From assembly GCA_023055425.1 (NCBI GenBank), contig JALGPY010000005.1, positions 8,395,501 through 8,459,500 on the forward strand: a stretch of 64,000 bases of DNA, read 5' to 3'. A program made the translations under genes and the position numbers. Source of the stretch: Linanthus parryae (taxonomy: Eukaryota > Streptophyta > Magnoliopsida > Ericales > Polemoniaceae). Under the pieces are notes generated by a model. The model saw only the letters and a program-made list of their open reading frames with translations, was not told where the DNA came from and ran no database searches. This document shows, piece after piece, positions 21,304 through 33,094 of this stretch (position 1 is the first letter of the stretch; every line of letters begins with the position of its first letter).

Positions 21304-21586
21304 TTTTGTGCAGGAGAAAATTTTTAATATCCAAAATATAACCTTTTACCTCGTATTTTGATCCCGAACTCCGATGAATGTGATTTTTGCACCTTTGGAT
21401 CCCTTTTCCGACGTATGTCTTGGTCATAAAAATAACGTCCCGTTTCCGGATCGTTTTTCCGTCTTTCCTCAATTATCGCTTAATTACGCGAAAAATATCC
21501 AAATTGTGCCTAATTTGCCGCTTTCTTCAAAATTTTGCAATCACCTTCATCAAGATGGGGAGTGCGGGACCTCTTCTCATGTAGAA

Positions 21587-21840
21587 AAATTCCCAAAGTC
21601 CGGGGAACCTTTCATTCTTCAATTTTGCGCTTCCAAAGACTTGTTTTGCATTTCCGGATGCTTTTGGACGCCTTTTAGCATCCTTTTTCGTCGTTTTTGC
21701 TCGTTTCTTTGATTTTTCGTGGATCTCCTCGACCTCGAGACTCCATTTATGGTATAAAAGATTCCCAAAGTCCGGGGAACCTTTCATTCTTCAATTTTGC
21801 GCTTCCAAAGACCCGTTTGGCAATTCCGGATGCTTTTTGG
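21587..21840. repeat. ~75-bp direct duplication
   Basis: CCCAAAGTCCGGGGAACC followed by TTTCATTCTTCAATTTTGCG and on to TTCCGGATGC occurs at ~21592 and again at ~21767, 175 bp apart. A shorter related repeat (TATCAAGAAGGGG) occurs at ~22048 and ~22201. All lie in element B's spacer between pol and the palindrome array; no gene seen. Confidence 0.7.
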
Positions 21841-22422
21841 CTCCCTTTTCCTCTTCGCAACATCCTTTTTGGCATAACTTCTTCGTCCGGACTCCGATAT
21901 ACGCAATCCACCTATCCACAGAAAGCTCTCGAGCACCCCCACACTATGGCACTGTTCAAATCAGCTCACAGTCCTGTCTTCAAAAATTTACCTCGTAATC
22001 CGTGCCATTGTCCCAGCTTTCTCATTTTCTTTACGTCTTCTTCGCGTATATCAAGAAGGGGAGTCCGGAAACTTGATCTCCCCCAGGTGCGAGTGTTGAG
22101 TACGTGTAAGAATAGCGTCATTCATCCATTTCTTCATTCCGGGTCCCGATACGCGTTTTGGCTTGCTTTTTCTCGTTGTTCGTGCAATTCTTCACTCGCG
22201 TATCAAGAAGGGGGATCCGGAATAGGCCTTCCACCTAGAATTCCTGCACATACTCATTGAAAATATTAAATCCACTCTCTCGCACCTCTCAAATAGTTAG
22301 AACAAAATCAAATAACAAAACAGTATTGAAATCTACACTATGCAGTAAATAGGTTGGGTTGCCTCCCAACAAGCGCTTTGTAATTTAAGGTCGACGGCCC
22401 GACCAAGTTACCTCAAATGAGC

Positions 22423-24417
22423 TCAGATATCGGGAATTGGTTTGAGGCTCTCGATAACCCCAATGAAATTCCCGTCCACGTACGGTTTTGCTCGCTGTCC
22501 ATTTACCTTGAACCTGTTCCCATTCTCAGCTTCTACCTCGAGCGATCCCCATGGGTAAACCTCTGTAATTGTAAATGGACCACTCCACCTTGATTTCAGC
22601 TTGCCCGGAAACAGTTTCAGTCGGGCGTTGAATATCAATACCTTCTGGCCCACTCTGAAATCTCGTGGAATGATATGCTTGTCATGCCATTGCTTGGTCC
22701 TCTCTTTGTATATCTTGGCACTCTGATATGCCATCAATCTGTGTTCTTCTAACTCAAGCAATGCCTGCTTCCTTTGCTCACCAGAGAGCTTAGCATCCAA
22801 GTTTAATTTCTTTAGCGCCCAAAACGCTTTGTGCTCAAGTTCTACCGGCAGATGACATGATTTCCCGAAAACTAGTTGGTAGGGAGACATGCCTAGGGGA
22901 GTCTTGTATACAGTCCGGTATGCCCATAAACTATCATCCAAGTGTAGAGCCCAGTCTTTGCGCCCTGGATTGACAGTTTTCTCTAGAATCCCCTTTATCT
23001 CACGGTTAGACACTTCAGCTTGTCCATTGGATTGTGGATGGTAGGCCAATGAGATTTTGTGTGTTTTTACCCCATACTTGCTCAAGGTATTGGCAAAAAC
23101 CTTGTTCACAAAATGTGATCCCTCGTCGCTAATAATGGCTCTGGGAGTTCCAAATCTTGTGAAGATATTCTTGCGTAAGAATCTCTCGACTGTAGCACTA
23201 TCATTCTTTGGACAAGCCAGAGCCTCCACCCATTTGGTGACATAATCAACAGCCAACAAAATATACAGATTACCAAGCGACGATGGGAATGGCCCCATAA
23301 AATCAATCCCCCACACATCAAACGGTTCTACTTCTAACACGAAATTTTGAGGCATTTCATTTCGACTAGAAATATTACCTGTTCTTTGACATCGGTCACA
23401 TTGCTGCACAAATAGATGGGCGTCTTTATGCAAGGTTGGCCAATAGAAACCACTCTGCAGTACCTTCGCAACTGTGCGTGATTTGCCGAAATGTCCCCCA
23501 CAGTTCAACTCGTGGCAGTGTCTAAGGATCTCCAACGTGTCCGGTTCCGCAACACATCTCCGCAATACATTGTCCGCCCCCAACTTGAACAAATAAGGAT
23601 CATCCCTGAAATACTGTCGCGCGTCTGCAAAGAACTTCTTCCTCTGGTGATAATTCAGGTCCTTGGGCACAATGTTGAGTGCCTTGAAATTTGCCAAGTC
23701 AGCAAACCAAGGCACAGCTGCAGCCACAACCATGAGCTGCTCATCTGGAAAATCCTCTCGAATCGGCAAATCTTCCTGCTTATCGTTCTCCAGTCTCGAC
23801 AAATGATCTGCAACCACATTTTCTACCCCCTTTTTATCTTTGATCACCACATCGAACTCTTGCATCAACAACACCCACCGGATCAATCTTGGCTTGGCGT
23901 CCTTCTTGGTGAGAAGGTACTTGAGGGCTGAATGGTCCGTGAAGATCGTCACCTGAGAACCCACAAGATATGGACGAAACTTGTCCAACGCAAATATGAT
24001 AGCCAACATCTCTTTCTCCGTGGTAGCATAATTAACCTGTGCATCATTAAGAGTACGACTGGCATAATAAATGACGTGAGCTACCTTATCTTTCCGCTGG
24101 CCTAGAACTGCTCCCACCGCATAGTCACTAGCATCACACATGAGCTCAAATGGTAGGGACCAGTCTGGTGTGGTGATGATAGGCGCGCTAATCAGCTTTT
24201 CCTTGAGCAAATCAAAAGCCGACTTGCACTCCGCATTAAAATCAAAAACTGCGTCCTTCTCAAGCAATCCACACAAAGGTTTCGTGATCTTCGAGAAGTC
24301 TTTAATGAAGCGCCGATAGAACCCTGCATGTCCCAAGAAACTCCTTACCCCTTTAACAGAGGTAGGGTAAGGAAGCTTCTCAATAACTTCAATCTTGGCT
24401 CTATCCACCTCTAATCA
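22423..24417 (-). pseudogene. Element B pol, second half: RNase H and integrase
   Basis: 661-residue frame after an in-frame TGA (24415-24417) that separates it from the RT. The codon is Gly in related elements, so this is a nonsense change and not a frameshift. RNase H acidic residues are visible near D92, E131-E133 and D158. Integrase follows with the zinc motif (H297/H306, C337/C340) and the catalytic triad D369 (GIDFMGPF), D428 (ISDEG) and E465. The integrase C-terminal region, with [15 protein letters not shown], ends at 22423. All catalytic residues are present. A polyprotein reaching this part would need readthrough, so this copy likely relies on others. Confidence 0.9.
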
Positions 24418-26268
24418 TTTGCTGGAGATCTTGTGGCCCAAAACAATACCCTCGGTAACCATGAAGTGACACTTCTCCCAGTTGAGCACTAGGTTGGTGT
24501 CAATGCATCTATCAAGAACCCGGGCCAACTGCTGCAGGCAGTCTTCGAATCCATCACCATAGAGCGAGAAGTCGTCCATGAACACTTCAAAGTTCTGCTC
24601 CATCATATCAGAGAAGATCGACATCATACACCTCTGAAACGTAGCAGGTGCGTTGCATAACCCAAAAGGCATGCGTCTAAAAGCGAAAGTCCCATAAGGA
24701 CAAGTGAATGTCGTCTTCTCCTGGTCAGCTGGCTCAATTGCTATCTGGTTGTACCCGGAGTACCCATCCAAAAAGCAATAATGAGAGTGATGTGCTAGCC
24801 TATCAAGCATCTGATCAACGAATGGAAGGGGAAAATGATCCTTCAAAGTGGCATCATTGAGCTTGCGGTAATCCATGCAAACTCTCCACCCAGTAACAGT
24901 ACGCGTAGCGATTTGATCACCTTTTTCCCCTTCCACCACAGTTATACCCCCCTTCTTAGGGACACATTGTACCGGGCTAGTCCATGTGCTGTCGGAAATC
25001 GGATAAATGATGCCCGCCTCCAACCATTTAAGCACCTCTTTCTTCACCACCTCCTGCATGTGAGGATTGAGGCGGCGCTGAAACTGAACTACCGGCTTCT
25101 TGTCTTCCATGAGCCGAATCTTGTGCTGGCAAACTGTGGGGCTGATCCCCTTGATATCCGCTACGGTCCATCCCATAGCTGCCTTTCTCTCCTGTAGTAC
25201 CTTGAGAAGCTGCTCCTCCTGTTCCCTGTCCAAACATGCAGACACAATCACAGGTAAAGACTCATTAGATCCCAAGTATAGATATTTTAAATGTACAGGT
25301 AAAGGCTTTAATTCTAAAATAGGAGCAGTAATAAGAGAAGGAGTAAGAATCTTCCTGCTTCCCTCATTAAAGAGGGGTAGGGGCTGACGCCAATGAACAT
25401 CAAATGCTTGCTCTTTCTCGCTGGAATCAAGTAGAACAAGCTCCTCATATAGATGCTCCAATAAAATATCATCCTCTTCGTCCGGCGTGTAGGCCTCCAC
25501 CCCGAAGCACTGCTCACTTACCGCATATGCGGGAAACTTCATAGTCTCAAATACATTGAAGGCCACCTTCTCATCGTTGATCTGCATAGTCAGCTCTCCA
25601 TTGGCCACATCAATGATAGTCCTCCCAGTAGCTAGGAATGGGCGACCCAAAATAAGAGGAACATCATCGTCAGCCTCCATGTCTAAGATCACAAAATCCG
25701 CTGGGAAGATGAGTCCTTCAACTCTCACTAATACGTCCTCCAAAACACCCCTGGGGCGTTTTATAGTGCGATCAGCCATCTGCAAACACATCCTGGTAGG
25801 CTTAGGATCTCCCACACCAAGTTGCTCAAAAACCGATGTGGGCATCAAATTAATACTTGCACCCAGATCACATAATGCCCTCCCATGAAATGCATCACCC
25901 AATGTAACAGGAATGATGAAACCGCCCGGATCTTTCATCTTCTTTGGTAGCGCCTTTTGCACAACTGCGCTACACTCCTCATTCAGGGTCACGGTTTCAA
26001 AGTCATCCATGCGCCTCCTATTAGAAAGGAGGTCCTTGAGAAACTTGGCATATTTCGGCATTTGTGAAATGGCCTCCGCAAAAGGTATATTAATGTGCAG
26101 TTTCTTGAAGATATCCACAAACTTCTTGAAATGCTTGGCATCTTCTTGACTCTTCAATCTCTGCGGGTATGGCACTCGCACACTGTATTCCTCCCTTGGC
26201 TTCTGCTTCTCATCCGACTTCCTCACTGTGTCCTTTGATTGGGGAATCACGGTAGGCACGGGAATCTC
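24418..26268 (-). pseudogene. Element B pol, first half: protease and reverse transcriptase
   Basis: Continues gag's frame after a TAA at 26269-26271. No ATG follows near the stop, so it is part of a gag-pol polyprotein. It has the Athila-type linker (YPQRLK, KLHINIPFAEAI, MPKYAKFLKD), aspartic protease with CDLGASINLMP at about residue 131, GRPFLATGRTIIDV, then RT with TSPVQCVPKKGG, WRVCMDYRKLN, FLDGYSGYNQI, FRRMPFGLCNAPATFQRCM and the catalytic FMDDF near residue 560. The segment ends at the TGA at 24415. Catalytic residues are intact on both sides of the stops. Confidence 0.9.
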
Positions 26269-27996
26269 TTAATCTAAGGCTTTTTCAGTGGCCTTGGTCG
26301 CCTCAGCTCGCGCATGGGTAGGATATGGGGGATCCTGGGTAGTGGTCCCACTGCGAGTAGTAATAGCCTTCAATTGCTCAGTTGGAGTAATAGTGTTAGA
26401 CGGGAGTATACCTGGCGGAAGTCGAGGATTCTGATTAGCTATTTGGCCAATTTGTGTCTCATGATTCTTTAACGAGGCTTCCATTGCAACAATTTTACTC
26501 TCAATCTTGTCGTTGCTAGCTAACAGTTTCCTCAACATCGCATTTGTATCATGTTCTTCTGAGGGTGGGGCTGAAGCCTGTTGTTGTGGAGCCTGTCTCT
26601 GAGCTTGGTATGGAACATTTGGCCTATGACCTGGCGCATATAAACCACTATTCGGATTGGCATAGCTAAAGTTGGGGTGATTGCGATTGTTAGGATGATA
26701 GGTGTTTGGCCATTGCTGCTGTCTTTGTTGACCCATGTAATTCACGTCTTCAATGCCATCCCCATATCCCTGATTTGCATCTGCTACCATCTCTCCCACT
26801 GACTTCACCTGTGCCGATGGATTCAAATGACTGAAAGCCGATGTCATAACTGCCATCTGATGTTCAAATTTCTGTTCCACCATAGACTCAATCTGACTAA
26901 CCAATGCTCCATCTGACTTCGTGCTTCTACGAGTTTCAGACCTCGTGGATTCACGTTTTGCTACATTATCTAGCAAATCACGACATCTCTGTAGTCCCAT
27001 CCCCATAAAATTGCCTTGAGCCATCATGTCTAGTTCACTAGCAGTCTCCCTGTCCAAAGCATTATAAAAATAGTGAAGAAGTTTATACCATGGCTCCCCA
27101 TGAGTAGGGCATCTGCGAAGGAGCTGGTTGAACTTTCTCCACGTGTCACCCAGAGAATCATCTTCCTGCTGTTTAAATGTGGTTATGTCGGCCATCCGTT
27201 GAGCAACCTTAGATGGTGGAAGATACTTCCTGAGAAACTCTCTGCTACAATCTGCCCATGTAACTATGCTGCCTGCTGGAAGTTCCATAAGCCATGTCTT
27301 TGCCTTTCCCGATAAAGAGAAGGGGAAAAGCATGAGCTTTAAAGTCTCGATTGGCACTCTCTGGTCATACATGGTAGAAGTAATCTGCTCGAAGTTGAGC
27401 AAGTGCTGATGTGGATCATCACTCGGGGCTCCCGTGAATAAGCACTCATCCCTAACCATATTAATCAACGGTTGGCGAATCTCGAAATGCGCGGCATTAA
27501 TCTGCGGCCTGACAATGGTAGGCTGATATCCATCCGGTGTAGTTCTGAAGTAGTCCACCAAAGGACGGTCATCCTCCTCAGCATTGTTGACTTGCTCTAC
27601 TACGTTCCGGCCGTTATTGTTCCGATTATTACCCCCATTGTTCCCATTGCCACCGTTGTTTCCACCATTAACTCCTCCATTGTTCCCATTAACTATTTCT
27701 GCACCAGGGAGTTGTTGTGGATTCTGGGGATTCATGCGATCAATCATGGCTTGCATCGCAGCCATTTGAGCCCTAAGCTCCTCAGTTTCCCTTGCTCGAT
27801 TTGCTGCATCCTCCACAGCTGCAGCTCTAGCTGCTTCCGCATCTTCGAGGCCCTTGCGGAACCTCTCAAACTCAGCTCTAGTTTGCTCGTCCATTTGAAC
27901 TGAATTTGCTTTCCTCTTGTCTCTATTCTGTGCTCGCAATAAGGATTCCGGGTCTTCAAGTGTTGGATGCAAAGGCTCGTCTCTAGAACGTGACAT
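26269..27996 (-). CDS. Element B gag
   Basis: 575-residue gag starting at ATG 27996, ~120 bp after the PBS in element orientation. N-terminal charged coiled coil (REEAEAAR-type Ala/Glu-rich), an Asn/Gly-rich linker, then the capsid-like retrotransposon gag domain with PLINMVRDECLFTGAPSDDP, LMLFPFSLSGKAKTWLMELP, GSIVTWADC and EFLRKYLPPSK, followed by a Gln/Asn-rich region. No CCHC zinc knuckle is visible, which is common for Athila gags. It ends with TAA at 26269-26271; pol follows in the same frame, so the stop is either a termination/readthrough site or a disabling mutation. Confidence 0.9.
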   Translation of the reverse strand: MSRSRDEPLHPTLEDPESLLRAQNRDKRKANSVQMDEQTRAEFERFRKGLEDAEAARAAAVEDAANRARETEELRAQMAAMQAMIDRMNPQNPQQLPGAEIVNGNNGGVNGGNNGGNGNNGGNNRNNNGRNVVEQVNNAEEDDRPLVDYFRTTPDGYQPTIVRPQINAAHFEIRQPLINMVRDECLFTGAPSDDPHQHLLNFEQITSTMYDQRVPIETLKLMLFPFSLSGKAKTWLMELPAGSIVTWADCSREFLRKYLPPSKVAQRMADITTFKQQEDDSLGDTWRKFNQLLRRCPTHGEPWYKLLHYFYNALDRETASELDMMAQGNFMGMGLQRCRDLLDNVAKRESTRSETRRSTKSDGALVSQIESMVEQKFEHQMAVMTSAFSHLNPSAQVKSVGEMVADANQGYGDGIEDVNYMGQQRQQQWPNTYHPNNRNHPNFSYANPNSGLYAPGHRPNVPYQAQRQAPQQQASAPPSEEHDTNAMLRKLLASNDKIESKIVAMEASLKNHETQIGQIANQNPRLPPGILPSNTITPTEQLKAITTRSGTTTQDPPYPTHARAEATKATEKALD

Positions 27997-28110
27997 GCAC
28001 CAAATGAATCAGACCTGAAACGCGAATCACACACACATAACAGGTGAGTAAAAAATATAAACTGAAAAGTAAATCCCTAAAGAGAAAACTAATAGCTAAT
28101 TCAACCGAAG

Positions 28111-28128
28111 TCCCCGGCAACGGCGCCA
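28111..28128 (-). other. Primer binding site of element B, tRNA-Asp type
   Basis: On the - strand TGGCGCCGTTGCCGGGGA, six bases inside the 5' LTR. This is the classic Athila primer site, complementary to the 3' end of plant tRNA-Asp. Confidence 0.9.
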
Positions 28129-28134
28129 AAAACT

Positions 28135-29600
28135 TGACACGCTCCAACTGCAAGTGCACAGTTGTCGGTGTAGTAATAATCGGAAAAGTCCGGTTTGTCG
28201 AACCCAAGGGACTTCGTGTAAACTAACTATTAAGTTTGTTCTTTATGTGGGCAAAACGCAGTTGTTTTGTGGTTCCTAATTCTACTAAAAATTCAAATAA
28301 CAATTATCTCAAATAATTCAAAGAATTATTTCAAGATTAACGAGCACGAGTTGATATTGTTGTGTATCAAGTTTGATTAAATTCAGGATATCTCTACGGA
28401 TCACTAGGAATGTCACACTACGTTGGATTTATGTTTTACTAACACGATAATTTCTTATTCTAGTTAAACGAGCAATTGCATATTGAAGATGTCTCAACCA
28501 ATAACTATGCCTAAACTATCGTAACTGATTCCTCTAGCTTACTCAAGTTCAAACACGCATTACGATACTAATTTCTACTCTTGTTCTTAGCTAACTAGCA
28601 AGATTCCTCAACCCTAGATACGGCTAGTGTGTATTTCAATTTTCCGGGCAACGAACGTAGATTCCTCTATCGTTCATAACCTAGCACAATCCTATTGACA
28701 CGTCTATCAATAAAAAAGATAAATTAGAAACATAAAATACACATAACTAAAGAAGAAATCATCAATTAAGCTCAAAAGCATGAGAGTAAATCCATAAACC
28801 ACAAGTTGTAGCGATCAAACCCTAGTTTCCTACGAGATATCCCAAAATAAGGGTTTAGCTACTCATAATCATGTTCATAATACAAAGTTTCATGATCAAG
28901 TATCAAAAACTAGAGAAGAAAAGAAGAAGAGAAGCCAAACGGATGATCCAAGCTCTCGACCTAGCTCCCAAGCACTCCAAGCACGACTCCCAAGGTGTGT
29001 TCTGATGTTGAATGTCGTTCCCCAATGTTTCCTAAGTCTTTTGTGGCTTCAAACTCCCAAAACTATGCCAAAATAGCGAAAACAGCCCAAAAATTCGATC
29101 CTGGCCGCAGAGGTAATCGTACGATTACCTTGATGTAATCGTACGATTACTTGCCTCATAGGTAATCGTACGTTTACATCTAAGTAATCGTACGATTACT
29201 TCTGGATGAAGGTAATCGTACGATTACCTTGAGGTAAACGTACGATTACTTCTGGTCTTCCACCATTCAATCTTCAACTTCTTGCTCTTTTTCCTTTCGT
29301 CTTCACTTCCCGAGCATCCCTTTGAGCCTCCAACCTTTCCGAAGTTCACTTTTGCTCCAATGTCACGTCCCGAGCTCCCGGTTCCTGAAAACCACAACAC
29401 GAGAAACATACCGGAAGATCAAACGTGATAAAATATAGCCAAAATCAATGCAAAAAGTGCCCGGACTCATCATTAACGTGCAAAGGCTCAACATGCTCAA
29501 CTTTAGCAAGAAATGATCCAAAATCTATCAAAACGCATCGGAATACACGCAAAACGGTAAGGAAACATATAAGAATATAACTCCAAATATGGAGTTATCA
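28135..29600 (-). repeat. Right LTR (5' LTR) of element B
   Basis: 1466 bp, partner of 5868-7332. In element orientation it starts TGATAACTCC and ends GCGTGTCA next to the PBS. The six-palindrome array is at 29113-29249. Confidence 0.95.
29113..29249. promoter_or_regulatory. Array of six GTAATCGTACGATTAC palindromes (right LTR)
   Basis: Same order and same variants as in the left LTR. Being in the 5' LTR, this copy is about 350 bp from the upstream end of the LTR, a plausible position for promoter or enhancer sites of gag-pol transcription. Confidence 0.8.
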
Positions 29601-29605
29601 AACGT
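29601..29605. repeat. Target-site duplication of element B, right copy (AACGT)
   Basis: AACGT after the LTR's TTATCA end, pairing with 5863-5867. Confidence 0.95.
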
Positions 29606-31046
29606 CCACGGTAATCTTCTCATACCTCGGCGCGAGCTCACGGATATGCTCTGCGAGGGCAGGAAGGGAACCTCGCAGACACCAGCAAAAGAACTCGCGA
29701 TAGCGCTCATGGAAGTGAGGTCCCCTTTCAAAGAGAAGCTCTTCTGAAAAGACCATGCCTTTAGAGGGGTACAGCTTTGGAAACCATCTCACATTCTCAA
29801 TACGCGTGGCATAGGGCCTGGCAGTAAACTCCTTCCGTTTGTCGCATATCAAACTCCAAACGCACTTGGGGTTGCCTGTTCCGAACCATCTCGCAGCTCT
29901 TCCGCTGTTACGTGCTTCTGTCTCGCCTGGGGGACACCACTTTTCAAGTTGGAGAGCAGTTGGAGCATAAGACGGCCAGCGCTCGAACACCCACATTGTC
30001 AAAAAAGAAATATTGACAAAGGTCAGTACATCGAGGCGGCCACGCGACTCCCTCATAGCCAGAACCAGCTGATCAAGCCTATAGTACAGCGTGCCCAAGA
30101 CCAAGGGTCCGAGTGCGACCCTCTGGCCAAGAGCGAGCCTCACAGCAAGAGGCAACACATGGTAGAAGACTCCATCATGGGGGTGACCATCAATCAGATA
30201 CCTTGACAGCCAGGCACAGAGAAAAGCACAAAGGGTCAAATGATAGCCCTTGCCCTCTACGTAATTCTCGGCCTCCGGGTCCTCGTTCAGAAGCTTCTTA
30301 GTAATGCTGCTGTTCGCATAATCGCGAAAGAAGTACTGCAACCATTTATTCCAGGTATTCTTCGCGGATGTATCAACCAGCTGCCAGTTAGGAAGAGGCT
30401 TGGTAGTGGTCCACCGAGTGGAAATTTTCTTCACCTCTGCCAAGCATTCCTCCATCTGCGTGTACAAGGCAATCTCCGCAGATGTCCTCAAGGGAGTCAG
30501 AGGGTCTACTTCGCCCATGGGGGAAAGCTCGTACAGCATTTGCACGTCCTCGAGCGTAGGGGCAGCCTCGAACTCAGCAAAATGGAACGTATGAGTCGCA
30601 GGCGAGTAACGGGACAGAAGGTCTAGAAGCATGGACTGATCCAACTTCACGGCAGCACCCTTCATAGCCTGGATAGCAAAGTATACGCCGGCTTCATTAA
30701 GAGTCTCGGCGTGATGATCCAATACGTGGTCAATCCACTCATCCATATAGTCCAATTTCTGGACGAACGCCTGAGTAGAAATCGCAGTGTATGGGAAGTG
30801 CCCGTTTTCGATTCCCAATCGAACTACATCCTCGGAACCAACCCACTCGAGCAGGGCTGAGTTAACTGGGCGATTCAACGTCAGCAATCGCTCAACTGGA
30901 ACAGGATCAGGCATCCTCTTCGCCTTTACCCTCGCATGGTAATAATCTTTGCCGCCTAAAAAGGGGGCTTTTCGCCACAAGGCCTGCGGAAGGTCGGGTA
31001 TCTCTTCATATTCCTTGACGGGTCTGGTTACTCTTGTCTTGGCCAT
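29606..31046 (-). pseudogene. Antisense plant-mobile-domain gene of element A, 5' part
   Basis: First coding exon up to the point where element B is inserted. ATG at 31046 (MAKTRVTRPVKEYEE), two bases after a polypyrimidine-CAG splice acceptor, as in element C. The plant mobile domain is complete here: THTFHF and PTLEDVQMLYELSP near residues 151-175, the WLQYFFRDY and FLCAWLSRYLIDGHPHDG helices, LALGQRVALGPLVLGTLYYR, and TMWVFERWPSYAP. The last residues before the break are RYEKITVDV; the exon resumes with DPTRVSPQFGFD at 5862. It shares most residues with element C's exon, and the reading frame has no stop. Confidence 0.75.
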
Positions 31047-31049
31047 TCC

Positions 31050-31718
31050 TGCGAAAGAGCAAGAAAAAAAGGGGGAGAAATACCACACTTCAGTTTGAAT
31101 TTTGGGATTCAAGATCTATGCAAAGGAAGACGAGCAGTTCCGGTATCGATTTCAAAAATTGGGGAGTTGCAAGATCCAATATTGTTGAAAGATTAAAACG
31201 AAGCGGGTTCAAAGATCAAAGCCTCTTCACAGATCTCATGGGTTTACAGATTCAACGCAGTTCAAGGCAAACACTGGTATTTTAAATCAAAAGTAAACGA
31301 GGCCAACCTTGTTTTCTTGAAGCCTGCTTGGATATGCACAATTGGAGAATACGATTTGCAGTTCTGAACTGGTGATTGATTATCTGGATCTGCTCTCGAA
31401 GATCTCCGGGTACCATTCACTTTAAGAGAAAGAAGTGATGCTTTGCAATAATGGGGGATGCAAGTTATTTACCCAAAACAATGAAGGGTTGCGTCCTTTC
31501 GATAGTCGAATCGCAACCGTCACCGTCGAATCGCGCAATCACAGGACAAGCTGACGTCACGCCTAAAACCCTAAAGGTCAGACGGCACGACTCTAGGGGT
31601 TTTAGGTCATAATGACACGCACGGGGGCTGAACTTACCCGTATTTGAATTGGTGCGTGGCGGCGACGCGTATGTTGGTTTCCGCGCATGGAAGTCTATAC
31701 GGCTATGAGTCTTCACGC
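31050..31718 (-). other. 5'-UTR intron and leader of element A antisense gene
   Basis: On the - strand a strong donor (ACGG then GTAAGTT) lies at 31631-31637 and a pyrimidine-rich acceptor ends at 31049, giving a possible ~588-bp 5'-UTR intron. That would place the transcript start between 31640 and the LTR, or inside the LTR. Element C's donor is altered. No other gene in this stretch. Confidence 0.4.
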
Positions 31719-31734
31719 GCAGAAAGGGGGCTAA
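31719..31734 (+). other. Polypurine tract of element A
   Basis: GCAGAAAGGGGGCTAA next to the 3' LTR, identical to element C's. Confidence 0.85.
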
Positions 31735-32363
31735 TGTAGATACTGCTTTCTGACATGACAGATCTTGGCCACGTGGCAGCCATCCAGCACACCATATTGT
31801 GCTCCGTACACACAGGATCACCAGCCGAGCTGATCCATGTGGGGGCTGCGAGACAGAGCCCTCGCATACCACTGCACGGGACTTGTAGGGACTTAGTGGT
31901 TTGGAGGCTAGAGTAAGCCCTGTCGCGTGCGAGCCAAGCCCGCGCGCGACCTTTAGTAACTGTTTTGAGAGATTTATGGCACGAGCTCCATAGACCCGGT
32001 CAATCCGGTCAAACCCGGTCAACCTCGTAACGGTTCCGGTATTCGCGCACCACGTGCTATAACGGTTCCTATATGCTCGGACGAACGTGCCGTTATGGTT
32101 AAGCTAATTAAGCCGCCATTAATGGGCGCATTAACCACACTACAACGGTCACGTTCTCCAGTATATATATATATCGTTAACCTTTCCATACAAAAGGGAA
32201 CACACTTGTCATACGCGGAAGCTCTGCCAAACCTCTGTCTCTCTCTCAGACATTGCTACTGACTTACTCTCTCCCTACACACACCCCTATTCTTCCTGTG
32301 CGATCCTTGATCCACTACACACGGTGCACACGGAGGTCTCCCCGCCGGAATCTCTTGTGCACA
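31735..32363 (+). repeat. 3' LTR of element A
   Basis: 629-bp LTR of the family seen in element C, with scattered substitutions and a longer TA run at the TATA box. TGTAGATACT to TTGTGCACA, followed by GGGTT, the expected TSD; the other copy is left of the window. Together with the integrase end at 1-289 it frames element A, which is split by B. Confidence 0.9.
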
Positions 32364-33094
32364 GGGTTGATTCTAATTTGAAGGCTAGCTGGGGGATTGA
32401 TGCTTCAGTTTCTTGGCCAGTCATTTTCACTGCTGCCACCAACTTATTCTGGTTTTGTCACAATGTGAAGCTCCATGACCATGCTTGGCCCATTCCTACT
32501 AATATGGCTTTCCATATCCTTAATCAGGACAGGTTTGTGGAGAAGGGTGGTGAGCTACCTGGGTTTAAACATGCTAGGCCTGTGATGATTAAGTGGGTGA
32601 AGCCTTCTTCAGGTAAGGTGAAAGTTAATGTTGATTGTGTTGTTTGTTCCCTTTCTGGTAAAATGGTTGTGGGCTTGGTTTGTAGGAATGATCAGGGTTT
32701 TTAGATGTGGGGCTTGATTAGGAGGATTGATCAGGTAGATGTGTTGAGTGGGGAAACTTGGGTCATCCTTGAAAGAGTAAATGCTCTTGCTGACCTGGGT
32801 TTGAGGGATGCTATTGTGGATTCTGATTCAGCCATGTCAGTTCAGCTAGTGAATGGTGTTTTTCAGAACCAGTATTGGCCTCAAGTTAGCAAAATTCAAG
32901 ACCTTATTGCTCTCTCTGATGGTTCTATGATTTCTGGTCACATGGAAGGTAACAGAGTGGTTGATCTCATGGCTCATGAAGGTCTTTTAGTTTATCATTT
33001 TGATAAATCTTTTGTTTTTTACCCTCCCCTCTCTTGTCAAGAGCTGTTGGAGGATGATATTAGTGGTTCTGGTTGTGTTAGACTTCTGTTTTAG
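32364..33094 (+). pseudogene. LINE (L1-type) C-terminal RNase H-like domain, broken by element A
   Basis: The right flank of element A is the 3' end of a plant LINE ORF2. Residues KWVKPSSGKVKVNVD, then VVGLVCRNDQGF and VDSDSAMSVQLVNG, are the hallmarks of the RNase H-like RVT_3 domain that ends many plant L1 ORF2 proteins. The frame runs from the LTR border to a stop at 33092-33094, with one internal TAG at 32702-32704 between DQGF and MWGL. The upstream part (RT, endonuclease) must lie beyond element A's left end, outside the window. One conserved Asp-Gly of the family reads Asp-Cys here (NVDCVV). Confidence 0.75.

Larger units (their letters stand above)
5868..29600 (-). mobile_element. Element B: Athila-like Ty3/gypsy retrotransposon
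   Basis: Complete LTR retrotransposon on the - strand with two ~1465-bp LTRs (5868-7332 and 28135-29600), TG..CA ends in element orientation, a 5-bp TSD (AACGT), a tRNA-Asp-type primer binding site, gag, protease-RT-RNaseH-integrase, a third ORF and a long 3' non-coding region. Without the nested element C and its duplicated 5 bp it would be about 14.8 kb. By eye the two LTRs differ by one substitution (A at ~6239, G in the right copy) and one 1-bp indel (GGGTTAG against GGGTTTAG), so insertion is recent. Pol carries in-frame stops, so this copy is probably not autonomous now. Gag and protease sequences and the PBS point to the Athila lineage. Confidence 0.95.

Noticed and set aside
22423..26268. 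Plus-strand frames opposite pol (for example 24835-25197, 25556-25888)
   Set aside because: Mirror frames of the conserved RT and integrase codons; no family resemblance.
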